The position numbers and the translations under genes are program-made. Shown piece by piece: positions 42,307 to 51,416 of a stretch of 64,000 nt of DNA. The notes below the pieces were generated by a model. It did no database searches. It saw nothing but the letters and a program-made list of their open reading frames with translations, and was not told where the DNA came from. Numbering within the stretch: the stretch's first letter is position 1; each line of letters starts with the position of its first letter. This stretch comes from Granulicella cerasi (lineage in GTDB: Bacteria; Acidobacteriota; Terriglobia; Terriglobales; Acidobacteriaceae), in the NCBI RefSeq assembly GCF_025685575.1, contig NZ_JAGSYD010000002.1:372001-436000 (forward strand). The letters run 5' to 3'.

Positions 42307-42507
42307 TTACTTCGTGAAAAGCGAATTGCCCGAGTTGCTGTTCTCGTTATGGTGGATGCGCTCCTGCGCCTTCTGCGCGGAGTCCATCGCCTCGTTATTG
42401 AGCGTCGCCTTGGCGTTGTCGTGCACGTCCTCGCCGGCTTCGTTGCTCTTACGCGCCGCAGGCTTCTGGCCTACGTGAATGTCGTTGGTCGCTTCGTTAA
42501 AGCTCAT
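42307..42507 (-). CDS. 66-residue hydrophilic protein
   Basis: The product (MSFNEATNDIHVGQKPAARK...) is rich in Asn, Ala, Lys and Glu, has no hydrophobic segment, and looks disordered or helical like small stress proteins. A clear ribosome site (GAGGTGATTTGCA then ATG) and a terminator directly downstream support it as a real gene. No family is recognised. Confidence 0.6.
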   Translation of the reverse strand: MSFNEATNDIHVGQKPAARKSNEAGEDVHDNAKATLNNEAMDSAQKAQERIHHNENSNSGNSLFTK

Positions 42508-42599
42508 TGCAAATCACCTCGCACTTCGTAGGACGAGAGCGCGCCGTGCGGAGTTGTCCGCACCAGCGTTATGCTCAATGGTGTAGTGAGGAGTTTTGA

Positions 42600-43769
42600 T
42601 TGAACGAACAAGCTTCCTGGCACGACGTCCATTTCACTTCCCTGGTCATCGACGGGCATGTCGATACGCCTCAACGATTTGTCGACGAAGGATGGAGTTT
42701 TTCTGATCCGCTCAACGGTGGCATGTTGAATCTTGCGGCCGCCGGGGAAGGCGGATTGGGCGCGCAGTTTTTCGCCATCTGGGCAGAGCCAACAGAGTGG
42801 CGCGGACGATTCGCGCACCGGACGTTAGAGCTCATCGACGGCCTTCTGCGGCAGATCGAAAAACACAGCGATACGATGGCGCTCGGCACCACAGCGCACG
42901 ATATAGAGCTGGCTTATGAGCACGGCAAGTTCTGCGCACTGATGGGCATCGAGGGCGGCCATTCGATCGAGAACTCGCTGGCGTTGCTGCGCATTTACTA
43001 CGACCTCGGCGTGCGCTACATGACGCTCACGTGGTCGAACACGAATGAGTGGGCAGACTCATCTGGCGATCTCGATGACGCTACCGTAAAGCATCACGGA
43101 GGCCTCACTGAGTTTGGCCGAGACGTCGTGCGCGAGATGAACAAGCTCGGCATGATGGTCGATGTGAGCCATGTGTCGGACGAGACGTTCTGGGACGTGT
43201 TGCGGACGACACGCTCGCCGATCATCGCGTCGCATTCGAGCGCGCGTGCGTTGACGAACTCGCTGCGCAACCTCACCGATGAACAGCTCGGCGCGATTGC
43301 TACAAACAACGGCATCGTGATGGTGAACTTCTATCCGAACTTCATTGACGACGCGTGGCGCGAGGCGTGGGCTGCGACTTCAGCCACGCGAGAGGCGCTC
43401 TATGCCGAGGCCGAGAAGCTGTATCGCGCGCAAGGCGCACCGGTTCCCTACGCGGCGCATCTTGAGGTGGATCGCAGATTCTTCCGCGAGGTGTTCTCGC
43501 AGCAGCAAGAGCGGCCCTCGGTGGAGATTCTGCTCGATCACTTCGATCATGTGATCAAGGTCGCGGGCATTGACCACGTTGGCATCGGCTCAGACTTCGA
43601 TGGTTTCGCGCTGACGCCTGCAGGCATGGAAACAGCCGCGCAGTTGCCGGAGATTACGCGCGGCCTGATGGAGCGGGGCTACACCGTCGAACAGGTGCGC
43701 AAGGTGCTCGGCGAAAACCTGCTACGCGTGATGCGCGCCGTAGAAGCAGAAAGCGAGCGCGAAGGTTGA
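42600..43769 (+). CDS. Membrane dipeptidase (peptidase M19, renal dipeptidase type)
   Basis: This is a zinc dipeptidase of the amidohydrolase fold that splits dipeptides, often with D-residues. The 389-residue product has the metal ligands His20 and Asp22 (IDGHVDTP), Glu118 (GIEGGHS), His191 (VDVSHVSD), His212 (IASHSSARA) and Asp332 (GIGSDFDG). No signal peptide is present, so it is probably cytoplasmic. The start is TTG, set by GAGGAG at the correct distance. The next gene, a cyclophilin, follows within 40 bases. Confidence 0.92.
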   Translation: MNEQASWHDVHFTSLVIDGHVDTPQRFVDEGWSFSDPLNGGMLNLAAAGEGGLGAQFFAIWAEPTEWRGRFAHRTLELIDGLLRQIEKHSDTMALGTTAHDIELAYEHGKFCALMGIEGGHSIENSLALLRIYYDLGVRYMTLTWSNTNEWADSSGDLDDATVKHHGGLTEFGRDVVREMNKLGMMVDVSHVSDETFWDVLRTTRSPIIASHSSARALTNSLRNLTDEQLGAIATNNGIVMVNFYPNFIDDAWREAWAATSATREALYAEAEKLYRAQGAPVPYAAHLEVDRRFFREVFSQQQERPSVEILLDHFDHVIKVAGIDHVGIGSDFDGFALTPAGMETAAQLPEITRGLMERGYTVEQVRKVLGENLLRVMRAVEAESEREG

Positions 43770-43804
43770 GCCACACCGCGCGAAAGAGTAGCCTTGTGGG
43801 TGGA

Positions 43805-44548
43805 ATGATGATTCGTAGAGTAATTTTTCAGCTCTCTCTGGCTTCGGCCTTTGCGGTAGGTGGCGTAGCGGCAGCGCAGACGCAGCTACCCGATGCGCCC
43901 AGCGCAACGGTGCATGAGCTTCCACCCGCTGTGCCGAACGGACCGATGGTGGTCTTCGACACAACGATGGGTCGCCTGACTTGCCAGTTCTTCCAAAAGG
44001 AAACGCCGGTCACCGTCGAGAACTTCATCGGCCTGGCTACAGGGAGGAAGGACTGGACCGATCCCGTAACGGGGAAGAAGGTTTCGGGCAAGCCGTTCTA
44101 CGACGGCGTGACGTTTCACCGCGTGATTCCAGGTTTCATGATCCAGGGCGGCGATCGCCTGGGTACTGGCGCCGGCGATGCGGGCTTCTTCATCGACAAC
44201 GAAGTCGTGCCGTCGCTGCGTTTTGATCGCCCGGGACGTCTCGCCATGGCGAACGCCGGTCCCAACACGAATGGCACGCAGTTCTTCATCACCGAAGCGG
44301 CCCACCCCGAGCTCAACGGCTCGTACACGATCTTCGGGCAGTGCGATGACCACACGGTAATGCTGGCGGCAACGATCGCTCGCGTGGAGCGCAACGCGGA
44401 GGACAAGCCTACGACCCCGGTGATCATCAACAAGGTGTACATTGTGCCGGAGGGTCAGACTCCTCCGCCGGTGCAACCCGGCCCGCAGAACATCATCCCG
44501 GAGGGCGCGACGCCGCAGACTCATCCTCCGGCGCAGGCACACCCGTAA
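43805..44548 (+). CDS. Exported cyclophilin-type peptidyl-prolyl isomerase
   Basis: The enzyme speeds cis-trans isomerisation of proline bonds in proteins, here outside the cytoplasm. The 247-residue product has a signal peptide (about 1-32, ending AAAQ), the cyclophilin domain with FHRVIPGFMIQGGD and [16 protein letters not shown], and a Pro-rich C-terminal tail (about 30 residues). Two ATG codons stand together at the start. It precedes a cytosolic paralogue by 80 bases, so the pair looks like a duplication with one copy gaining export. Confidence 0.9.
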   Translation: MMIRRVIFQLSLASAFAVGGVAAAQTQLPDAPSATVHELPPAVPNGPMVVFDTTMGRLTCQFFQKETPVTVENFIGLATGRKDWTDPVTGKKVSGKPFYDGVTFHRVIPGFMIQGGDRLGTGAGDAGFFIDNEVVPSLRFDRPGRLAMANAGPNTNGTQFFITEAAHPELNGSYTIFGQCDDHTVMLAATIARVERNAEDKPTTPVIINKVYIVPEGQTPPPVQPGPQNIIPEGATPQTHPPAQAHP

Positions 44549-44628
44549 CGCAGCGAGGCTGCATCCAAACCTCCGTATCACTTATGATTTCGTAGTCGAG
44601 ATTTGTAGCAAAGAGAAAGAGAGAAACA

Positions 44629-45135
44629 ATGGCAACTTACGCTGTATTCAAGACGTCGATGGGCACGATCAAGGCAAAGCTTTTCGAGACGGAAGCACCG
44701 GAGACCGTGGCGAACTTCATCGGCCTCGCAGAGGGCACGAAGGAGTGGAAGTCGCCTTCGAAGAAGGGCGACAAGCTCTATGACGGCACGATCTTCCACC
44801 GCGTGATCCCGCAGTTCATGATCCAGGGCGGCGACCCGGAAGGCTCGGGAATGGGCGGCCCCGGCTACAAGTTCGGCGATGAGACCAAGGGTTCGCCGCA
44901 CGACTTCAAGAAGCCCGGCAAGCTGGCCATGGCGAACGCTGGTCCGAACACCAACGGCTCGCAGTTCTTCATCACCGTGACGGACACGAGCTGGCTGACC
45001 GGCCGCCACACCATCTTCGGCGAAGTCGTGGAAGGCTACGACATCGTCGAGGCGATCTCGGGCGTGCCGCGCAACCCGATGGACAAGCCGCTCAAGCCGG
45101 TTGTGCTGGAGTCGGTCACGATCGAGCGCGACTAG
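44629..45135 (+). CDS. Cytosolic cyclophilin-type peptidyl-prolyl isomerase
   Basis: The 168-residue product is a minimal bacterial cyclophilin (PpiB type) with [19 protein letters not shown] and [16 protein letters not shown] and no signal peptide. It shares a large part of its core with the exported cyclophilin upstream. A ribosome site (AGAGAGAAACA) precedes the ATG. A perfect terminator follows 19 bases after the stop. Confidence 0.93.
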   Translation: MATYAVFKTSMGTIKAKLFETEAPETVANFIGLAEGTKEWKSPSKKGDKLYDGTIFHRVIPQFMIQGGDPEGSGMGGPGYKFGDETKGSPHDFKKPGKLAMANAGPNTNGSQFFITVTDTSWLTGRHTIFGEVVEGYDIVEAISGVPRNPMDKPLKPVVLESVTIERD

Positions 45136-45154
45136 TTTTCGCTGAAACATGCAG

Positions 45155-45180
45155 AAGGCCCACTTCACGGAGTGGGCCTT
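45155..45180 (+). terminator. Terminator of the cytosolic cyclophilin gene
   Basis: AAGGCCCACT and its exact complement form a 10 bp stem around TCACGG, followed by TCT. Confidence 0.8.
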
Positions 45181-45206
45181 TCTACGTGTTCAGCGCAGTA
45201 CACGCG

Positions 45207-45605
45207 TCAGAACGGCGGCAGGATATCCGTGGGCGCTGGCGTTGCCGAGTGTGCGTGCAGCAGGACGCCTGTGGGGAACGCAACATAGCTGGTGTCTCCC
45301 CTGTTGAGCGCGTCGTAGAAGTAAAGCTGGTTCTTATACGGCGCGGTGGCAAAGTGCCGCAGCACCGTGGGTGAAGGCTTTGCGGGTGGCGGATCGGTGA
45401 CACGTGGCGAGGTAACCCGCTACGCTGAGGCGGGAGTCGCCACGGTACAGCGTCTGTGCGACGTGGTGAAGCGCATAGAAGCTGATGGCGAACTGCGTAC
45501 ACAGCCACAGCTTCGACGCTATTTGCCAGGGAACAGCAAGGCGAAGATGGCGACACCGATCGTAGCGGCAGAGTTCGGCACCGGGTAGCGCTTAACCAGA
45601 TGAAC
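45207..45605 (-). pseudogene. Possible decayed membrane/exported protein gene
   Basis: No intact gene fits the stretch 45182-45619. Three minus-strand frames each hold a protein-like piece in order: VKRYPVPNSAATIGVAIFAL ending at a stop, then LCTQFAISFYALHHVAQTLY with SVAGYLAT, then PYKNQLYFYDALNRGDTSYV to a TGA at 45207-45209. Joining them needs two frame changes. This would be the remains of a gene downstream of mdh, or a sequence error; chance is also possible. Confidence 0.3.
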
Positions 45606-45619
45606 AGCGCTAGCGAATA

Positions 45620-45650
45620 GAGAAAGGCCGCCCTGTCGGCGGCCTTTCTC
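45620..45650 (-). terminator. Terminator of mdh
   Basis: GAGAAAGGCCGCC and its exact complement form a 13 bp stem around CTGTC, 16 bases after the mdh stop on the minus strand. Confidence 0.8.
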
Positions 45651-45666
45651 CTGCGTTGGATATCGC

Positions 45667-46815
<1,149 letters not shown>

Positions 46816-46817
46816 CT

Positions 46818-47693
46818 ATGCGCTTCGTGGCACGCGTTCTCGCATCCCTGACCCTGCTTCTCCCTGCCTGTCCCGCGGCTTTCGCGGCGCCCAATCCTGC
46901 GGACTATCCGCTGCGGATCGTCGTGATGAAGGACCACGCCAGCAACCACTATTACGACGGCATGTACTTCTACTCACACGGACGTGGGAAGGCGAACCTC
47001 TTCGACGGTGCGCGCGTGAACGCGATGGAGTATCAGTTCCGCTGCGAGGGACATCCGACAAGCAATGAAGCCGATGAGTTCTACCCCGCGCGTTGGAAGA
47101 AGCCGGGTGTTGAGCTCGAAATGTTGATGGGAGAGATTGGCAGCTCACACGTCAGCAAGTGCACGTTGCAGGTGGCGATGAAACCGTACGTCTATCGTGT
47201 GCACGATGGCTCGATCGAGACGCTGACTCAGGAGCAGTGGGCAAACCGTCAGCAGCGCGCCGCTGAGGCGTCCGCAGCGATGACACCCGCCGATACAGAC
47301 TACGCTCACTACACCGTGAAGGTGAGCCTGCTGCATCTGGAACTCGGCGAACGCTCTGCGTATCTCTATAGCGGCAGCGCGCAAGGCAATGTTTATGACG
47401 CGAACGGTGTGCCCCATGCAGCGGATATGTCCGTTCGCTGCCCAGTACGCGTGCACGAGAACCCTGATGGTCGCTTCTATCGTGGCAAGTGGTCGGTGCC
47501 TGATCAGGAGTTGACGATCCTGCTGCACAACTACGATGATCCTTCCAAGTTTGCGACGTGCACCCTGCGCGCGCATACGACAAACGAGGTCTACGTTCGC
47601 ACTGCGGCGGGTATCCAAGCGGTATCGCTCGAGAAGTTCCACTCGCTGCCCCAGGCCGCGGCGAATGTGCCTGAGACGCCCGGAAACGAGTAA
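46818..47693 (+). CDS. Exported protein with an internal duplication
   Basis: The 291-residue product has a signal peptide (MRFVARVLASLTLLLPACPA, ending at AFA-A). The mature part seems to hold two copies of one domain: about 30-120 (HYYDGMYFYSHGRGKANLFD, FRCEG, KCTLQV) and about 160-260 (RSAYLYSGSAQGNVYDANG, VRCPV, TCTLRA). Each copy has two cysteines in matching places, likely a disulfide. No family known to me. It stands alone between mdh (divergent) and a convergent glycosidase gene. Confidence 0.7.
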   Translation: MRFVARVLASLTLLLPACPAAFAAPNPADYPLRIVVMKDHASNHYYDGMYFYSHGRGKANLFDGARVNAMEYQFRCEGHPTSNEADEFYPARWKKPGVELEMLMGEIGSSHVSKCTLQVAMKPYVYRVHDGSIETLTQEQWANRQQRAAEASAAMTPADTDYAHYTVKVSLLHLELGERSAYLYSGSAQGNVYDANGVPHAADMSVRCPVRVHENPDGRFYRGKWSVPDQELTILLHNYDDPSKFATCTLRAHTTNEVYVRTAAGIQAVSLEKFHSLPQAAANVPETPGNE

Positions 47694-47707
47694 GTCGCCC
47701 ACAACGG

Positions 47708-47741
47708 AAAGAGGCCCATCGATTCCGCGATGGGCCTCTTT
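47708..47741. terminator. Bidirectional terminator
   Basis: AAAGAGGCCCATCG and its exact complement form a 14 bp stem with a 6-base loop between convergent genes. Confidence 0.85.
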
Positions 47742-47755
47742 GTGTTGGTGGGCTG

Positions 47756-49291
47756 CTAGCTCAGTGGGATCTTCACGATGACCGCCGAGGTATGCGGCAG
47801 CGGGATCGTGTAGTTGCTGCCAGAAGGAACGACCGTCGGCAACGACTGCGTGCCTTGAATCGAGCCATCGGTCGAGCCCTTGAAGGTCTGTCCACCTAGC
47901 GTGATGGTGTCGCCGCCGGTGGTGAGCGCGGTGTAGTCGCTGGCAGCGTAGTTGTTGCCCGTAACGAGCAGCTTCCACAACGAGGCGTTGCCGCCGCCGC
48001 TCATCGTCAGCGTTACACTGCCGTCACCGCTCGCGGTCTCTTCCTTGTTGATGAGCAGCAGACGCACGTTGTTTGCCGAGTCCTTGGTCGCGTAGGCCTT
48101 GATGTTCTTCGAAGTGCTCAGCGTGACAGGCAACAGAGCGGCGTTCGACTGCAGCATCATCGACTCGGCCAACATGCCGTAATAGATCGGGTTGATCTTG
48201 CCGAGCGAGTAGGTGAAGCTCGGCGTAGTGCCGCTGTGGCCGAAGGTGAAGGGGCTGTAGTAGCTCGTAGTGGCAACGCTGAAGAGGTTGATGCCGCTGA
48301 CGCCAGCTTGCGCGTAGCTCATCGCCTCGTCGAGGAACCAGAGCGCGGACTGGAAGGTATCCGAGACACCCGCCTGGCCGAGGCATGCGATGGAGTTCAT
48401 CTCGCCGATGCGCGCGTTATTGCGGCCTGCGGTGTGAAGCGTGCTGAGCAACGTGCCGATGTTGTTCGGACGCGAGATCATCGTGGACTTATTGATCGCC
48501 GCCTCGGTCATGAGGAAGTCCGCTGCTTCGGTGTTGCCGTTACAGGCGTTGCCGCCGTAGTAATGCAGGTCGAAGAGACCGAGGTGCGAGGCTTCCGAGG
48601 TGATGAAATCCTGCGTGTTGGCGGTCGTGCCGATCGGCGAGGAGCCTGCGCTGGAGCCGGAGAACACAGGCGCGTCCATGGTGATCCCATAGCCGAGATT
48701 CAGGATCGACTGCACAGTGTTCTCATACTGCTGCTTGTAGGTGGCGTAGTTCCAGGTGCCGGTGCGGCGCGCTGGAGAGACGTTTTCGTAGTAGTCGGGC
48801 TCGTTGCCGAGCTCCCACGCGAGGATGGATCCCGGAGGCAGGCCGTTGTAGATGGTGGTCGCCTGCGCCGCCGCTGTGCCGTTGCTTGTGCCATCAGAAG
48901 CGACGTCGTCGGCGAAGTCCACGCCGATGAAATAGCGCACGCCGTACGTGCTCTGCGATGCCATCGTGTTGTAGTAGTTCTTCAGCGAGGTGAGAGCGTT
49001 CGTAAGCTGAATACTCGTGGCCTTATCGCTGAGCTCGCGAACCTCGAGGTAGTTGTTCGAGTAATTCGTGAGGTTCTTCGTGAGCTTCAGAAAGTATGGG
49101 TTCGCCGTAGTCTTGGTGCCGACCACGTAGTCGGTCTCGCTGGTCACGAGCGAGAGGCCGAGGAACGACGGCGCGACGGTGGTGGTCGGCGCGGTGGGCG
49201 TAATGCTGACGGTGGCCGTAGTTTGTGCGCGGCCGGTAACGCTAACCGCCGCCACGGCGAGTGTGCTGAGCAGGACAACGAAAGGCTTCAT
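47756..49291 (-). CDS. GH79-like glycoside hydrolase (beta-glucuronidase/heparanase type)
   Basis: The 511-residue product has a signal peptide (about 1-22, ending RAQ) and a TIM-barrel of the GH79 style. Glu164 in AWELGNEPDYY is the likely acid/base and Glu297 in RIGEMNSIACLG the likely nucleophile. GLSLVTSETDY near the start and an all-beta C-terminal domain (about 385-511) fit the family. It would cleave glucuronide-type links in polysaccharides outside the cytoplasm. The exact substrate is unknown. The start was chosen for the signal peptide. Confidence 0.8.
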   Translation of the reverse strand: MKPFVVLLSTLAVAAVSVTGRAQTTATVSITPTAPTTTVAPSFLGLSLVTSETDYVVGTKTTANPYFLKLTKNLTNYSNNYLEVRELSDKATSIQLTNALTSLKNYYNTMASQSTYGVRYFIGVDFADDVASDGTSNGTAAAQATTIYNGLPPGSILAWELGNEPDYYENVSPARRTGTWNYATYKQQYENTVQSILNLGYGITMDAPVFSGSSAGSSPIGTTANTQDFITSEASHLGLFDLHYYGGNACNGNTEAADFLMTEAAINKSTMISRPNNIGTLLSTLHTAGRNNARIGEMNSIACLGQAGVSDTFQSALWFLDEAMSYAQAGVSGINLFSVATTSYYSPFTFGHSGTTPSFTYSLGKINPIYYGMLAESMMLQSNAALLPVTLSTSKNIKAYATKDSANNVRLLLINKEETASGDGSVTLTMSGGGNASLWKLLVTGNNYAASDYTALTTGGDTITLGGQTFKGSTDGSIQGTQSLPTVVPSGSNYTIPLPHTSAVIVKIPLS

Positions 49292-49430
49292 GAGACGTGA
49301 TGCTCCCTTTTGGCAATACTTTCGCTGATTCAATTCAACCGCTTGAATGAGCGACGGAAACATACGCCTATCGCGAGCGAACTGTCCAGCCCCGAGATCC
49401 AATGACGATACGCATCGTCCCTGACACGAA

Positions 49431-49461
49431 GGCCCCGCGAGTCACGGGACTCAGCGGGGCC
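49431..49461 (-). terminator. Terminator of purB
   Basis: GGCCCCGC-GAGTC, loop ACGG, then GACTC-A-GCGGGGCC form a strong stem with one bulged base, 24 bases after the purB stop on the minus strand. Confidence 0.75.
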
Positions 49462-49485
49462 GGTATCGAGAGCGCTTGAGGAGGA

Positions 49486-50796
49486 TCAGCCCGCAGCGAG
49501 TACGCGAGCAAACACCTTGTCGATGTTGCCGAGCTGTCGGGTGTAATCGAACGCGTGATCGATCGTTTCTTTGCTCAGCTTGGAGTTGATCACCGGGTCG
49601 GCGGTGATGAGTTCGCGGAAGTTCTTCCCATTCTCCCAGGCATCCATCGCATGCGTCTGAACGGTCTTGTAGGCGTCCTCGCGGCTGAGGCCGGCCTGCG
49701 CAAGCTCGAGCAGCAGTTGACCGCTGAAGACGAGGCCGCCGGTGAGTTCGAGGTTCTTCATCATGCGCTCGGGGTAGACGAGCAGGTTCTCGATCAGCGT
49801 TGCGGTCTTCTGCAGCAGGTAGTCGGTGACGGTAGTCGAGTCGGGCAGCACAACGCGCTCTGCCGAAGAGTGCGAGATGTCGCGCTCGTGCCACAGAGCC
49901 ACGTTCTCAAAGCCGACCTGCGCGTTAGCGCGCACGGTACGAGCGAGCCCGCTGATCTGCTCACAGGTGATCGGGTTGCGCTTATGCGGCATCGCCGAGC
50001 TGCCCTTCTGCCCCTTGGAGAAGAACTCCTCGGCTTCGCGGACTTCCGTGCGCTGCAGATGGCGAATCTCCGTCGCGATCTTGTCGAGCGTCGAGGTGAT
50101 GGTCGCAAGCGTGGCGAGGAAGTGTGCATGGCGATCGCGCGAGAGGACCTGCGTGGAAACCAGCGCGGGCTCGAGGTTGAGGTTCTCGAGGATCGCGGCT
50201 TCGTGCTCGGGCTTCAGATGGCCGAAGCTGCCAACGGCGCCAGAAAGCTTGCCGACGCGGAGATCTTCTGCGGCGAGGTCGAAGCGCTTGAGGTTGCGAC
50301 CCATCTCGGAGTACCAGAGCAGCATCTTCATGCCGAAGGTAGTCGGCTCGGCGTGCACACCGTGGGTGCGGCCGATGGTCGGCGTGTGCTGGAACTCGAT
50401 GGCGCGCGTCTTCAGCGCCTCACGCAGGCGAAGGATGCCTTCGCGGATGAGCTTGGAGGCCTCGACGATAGCGAGCGCCTGCGCGGTATCGACGACGTCC
50501 GTAGAGGTAAGGCCAAAGTGCAGCCAGCGCGCGGAGTCCGAACCTGCAGCCTGCACGGTCTCGGCCACGGATGTCGTGAACGCCAGCACATCGTGGCGCG
50601 TGGTCTTTTCGATTTCGTTGATGCGATCGACGGTGAACCCGGCGTGCTGGCGGAGCTCCTTGGCAGCCTCGGCGGGAACCATGCCCGCAGCGGCGAGCGC
50701 ATCGGTAGCGGCCAGTTCAACCTGAAGCCAGCGCGAGAACTTGGCCTGCTCGGACCACAGGTCGGCCATGGCAGGACGGGTGTAGCGAGAAATCAT
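49486..50796 (-). CDS. purB: Adenylosuccinate lyase
   Basis: The enzyme works twice in purine synthesis, releasing fumarate from SAICAR and from adenylosuccinate. The 436-residue product shows the superfamily signature GSSAMPHKRNPI (about residues 266-277), the catalytic-region TIGRTHGVHAEP (about 138-149) and an N-terminal start MISRYTRPAMADLWSEQAKF typical of bacterial PurB. Length is standard. It is divergent from a marR-like gene. Confidence 0.96.
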   Translation of the reverse strand: MISRYTRPAMADLWSEQAKFSRWLQVELAATDALAAAGMVPAEAAKELRQHAGFTVDRINEIEKTTRHDVLAFTTSVAETVQAAGSDSARWLHFGLTSTDVVDTAQALAIVEASKLIREGILRLREALKTRAIEFQHTPTIGRTHGVHAEPTTFGMKMLLWYSEMGRNLKRFDLAAEDLRVGKLSGAVGSFGHLKPEHEAAILENLNLEPALVSTQVLSRDRHAHFLATLATITSTLDKIATEIRHLQRTEVREAEEFFSKGQKGSSAMPHKRNPITCEQISGLARTVRANAQVGFENVALWHERDISHSSAERVVLPDSTTVTDYLLQKTATLIENLLVYPERMMKNLELTGGLVFSGQLLLELAQAGLSREDAYKTVQTHAMDAWENGKNFRELITADPVINSKLSKETIDHAFDYTRQLGNIDKVFARVLAAG

Positions 50797-50951
50797 GTGT
50801 ACTCCGGGGTTTTCGTCAAAATCTATAGCGCGTAACGATGCACTTTGCTGCTAGTGTAAATTGCGAGACTTTTCCAGAGCCCTCTTCCAGAGCTTATTCA
50901 CTGAGTGGCAAAGGTTTAGGCAGTATCGCTCCCAATCCTGTCGGGTTGCGA

Positions 50952-50957
50952 TATAAT
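50952..50957 (+). promoter_or_regulatory. Minus-10 element of the marR-clc promoter
   Basis: A perfect TATAAT lies 15 bases upstream of the marR start. No good minus-35 is seen at 16-18 bases, so the promoter may need an activator. With so short a distance the leader would be very short. Confidence 0.4.
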
Positions 50958-50972
50958 TATTTTGAGGACACC

Positions 50973-51416
50973 ATGACTCTCGATCCATCGACGACCACTC
51001 CTTCGGAACAGTTTCCGGAATACCTGAATGATCTTGCGTCTTTTCGTTACACGCTGCGTAAATTTCTCGCGTTCAGCGAGGTAGCGTCCGAGCGTGCGGG
51101 CATTCAGGCACAGCAGTATCAGTTGATGCAGGTAATCGCCTCCATTCCGCCGGAACAACATACGTCGATCAGCTATCTGTCGGAGCGTATGGTGCTGCGC
51201 CATAACTCGACGGTGGAGCTTGTCGATCGTGCTGAGCGCGCCGGCCTGGTGGAGCGCCGCAATGATGCGCGCGACCTCCGTCGCTCGCTCGTTGTGCTGA
51301 CGCCCAAGGGATCGCAGATCCTGCGCACGTTAGTGAAGGAGCACACGGAAGAGCTGAAGCGTTACGGCAGCGAGCTTCTCAACTCCCTGCAGCACGTGAT
51401 GGAAGCAGTGAAATAG
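50973..51416 (+). CDS. MarR-family transcriptional regulator
   Basis: The 147-residue product is a winged-helix dimer of the MarR type: helices around YTLRKFLAFSEVASERAGI, recognition region ISYLSERMVLRHNSTVELVD (about 70-89) and wing RAERAGLVERRNDARDLRRS. The start follows TTGAGGACACC. The stop overlaps the GTG start of the ClC gene (TAGTG), so the regulator is made together with the channel and may control it or itself. Ligand unknown. Confidence 0.88.
   Translation: MTLDPSTTTPSEQFPEYLNDLASFRYTLRKFLAFSEVASERAGIQAQQYQLMQVIASIPPEQHTSISYLSERMVLRHNSTVELVDRAERAGLVERRNDARDLRRSLVVLTPKGSQILRTLVKEHTEELKRYGSELLNSLQHVMEAVK

Noticed and set aside
48236..49300. 354-codon plus-strand frame opposite the GH79-like gene
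   Set aside because: Shadow frame with no motifs; the opposite strand has a signal peptide and catalytic glutamates.
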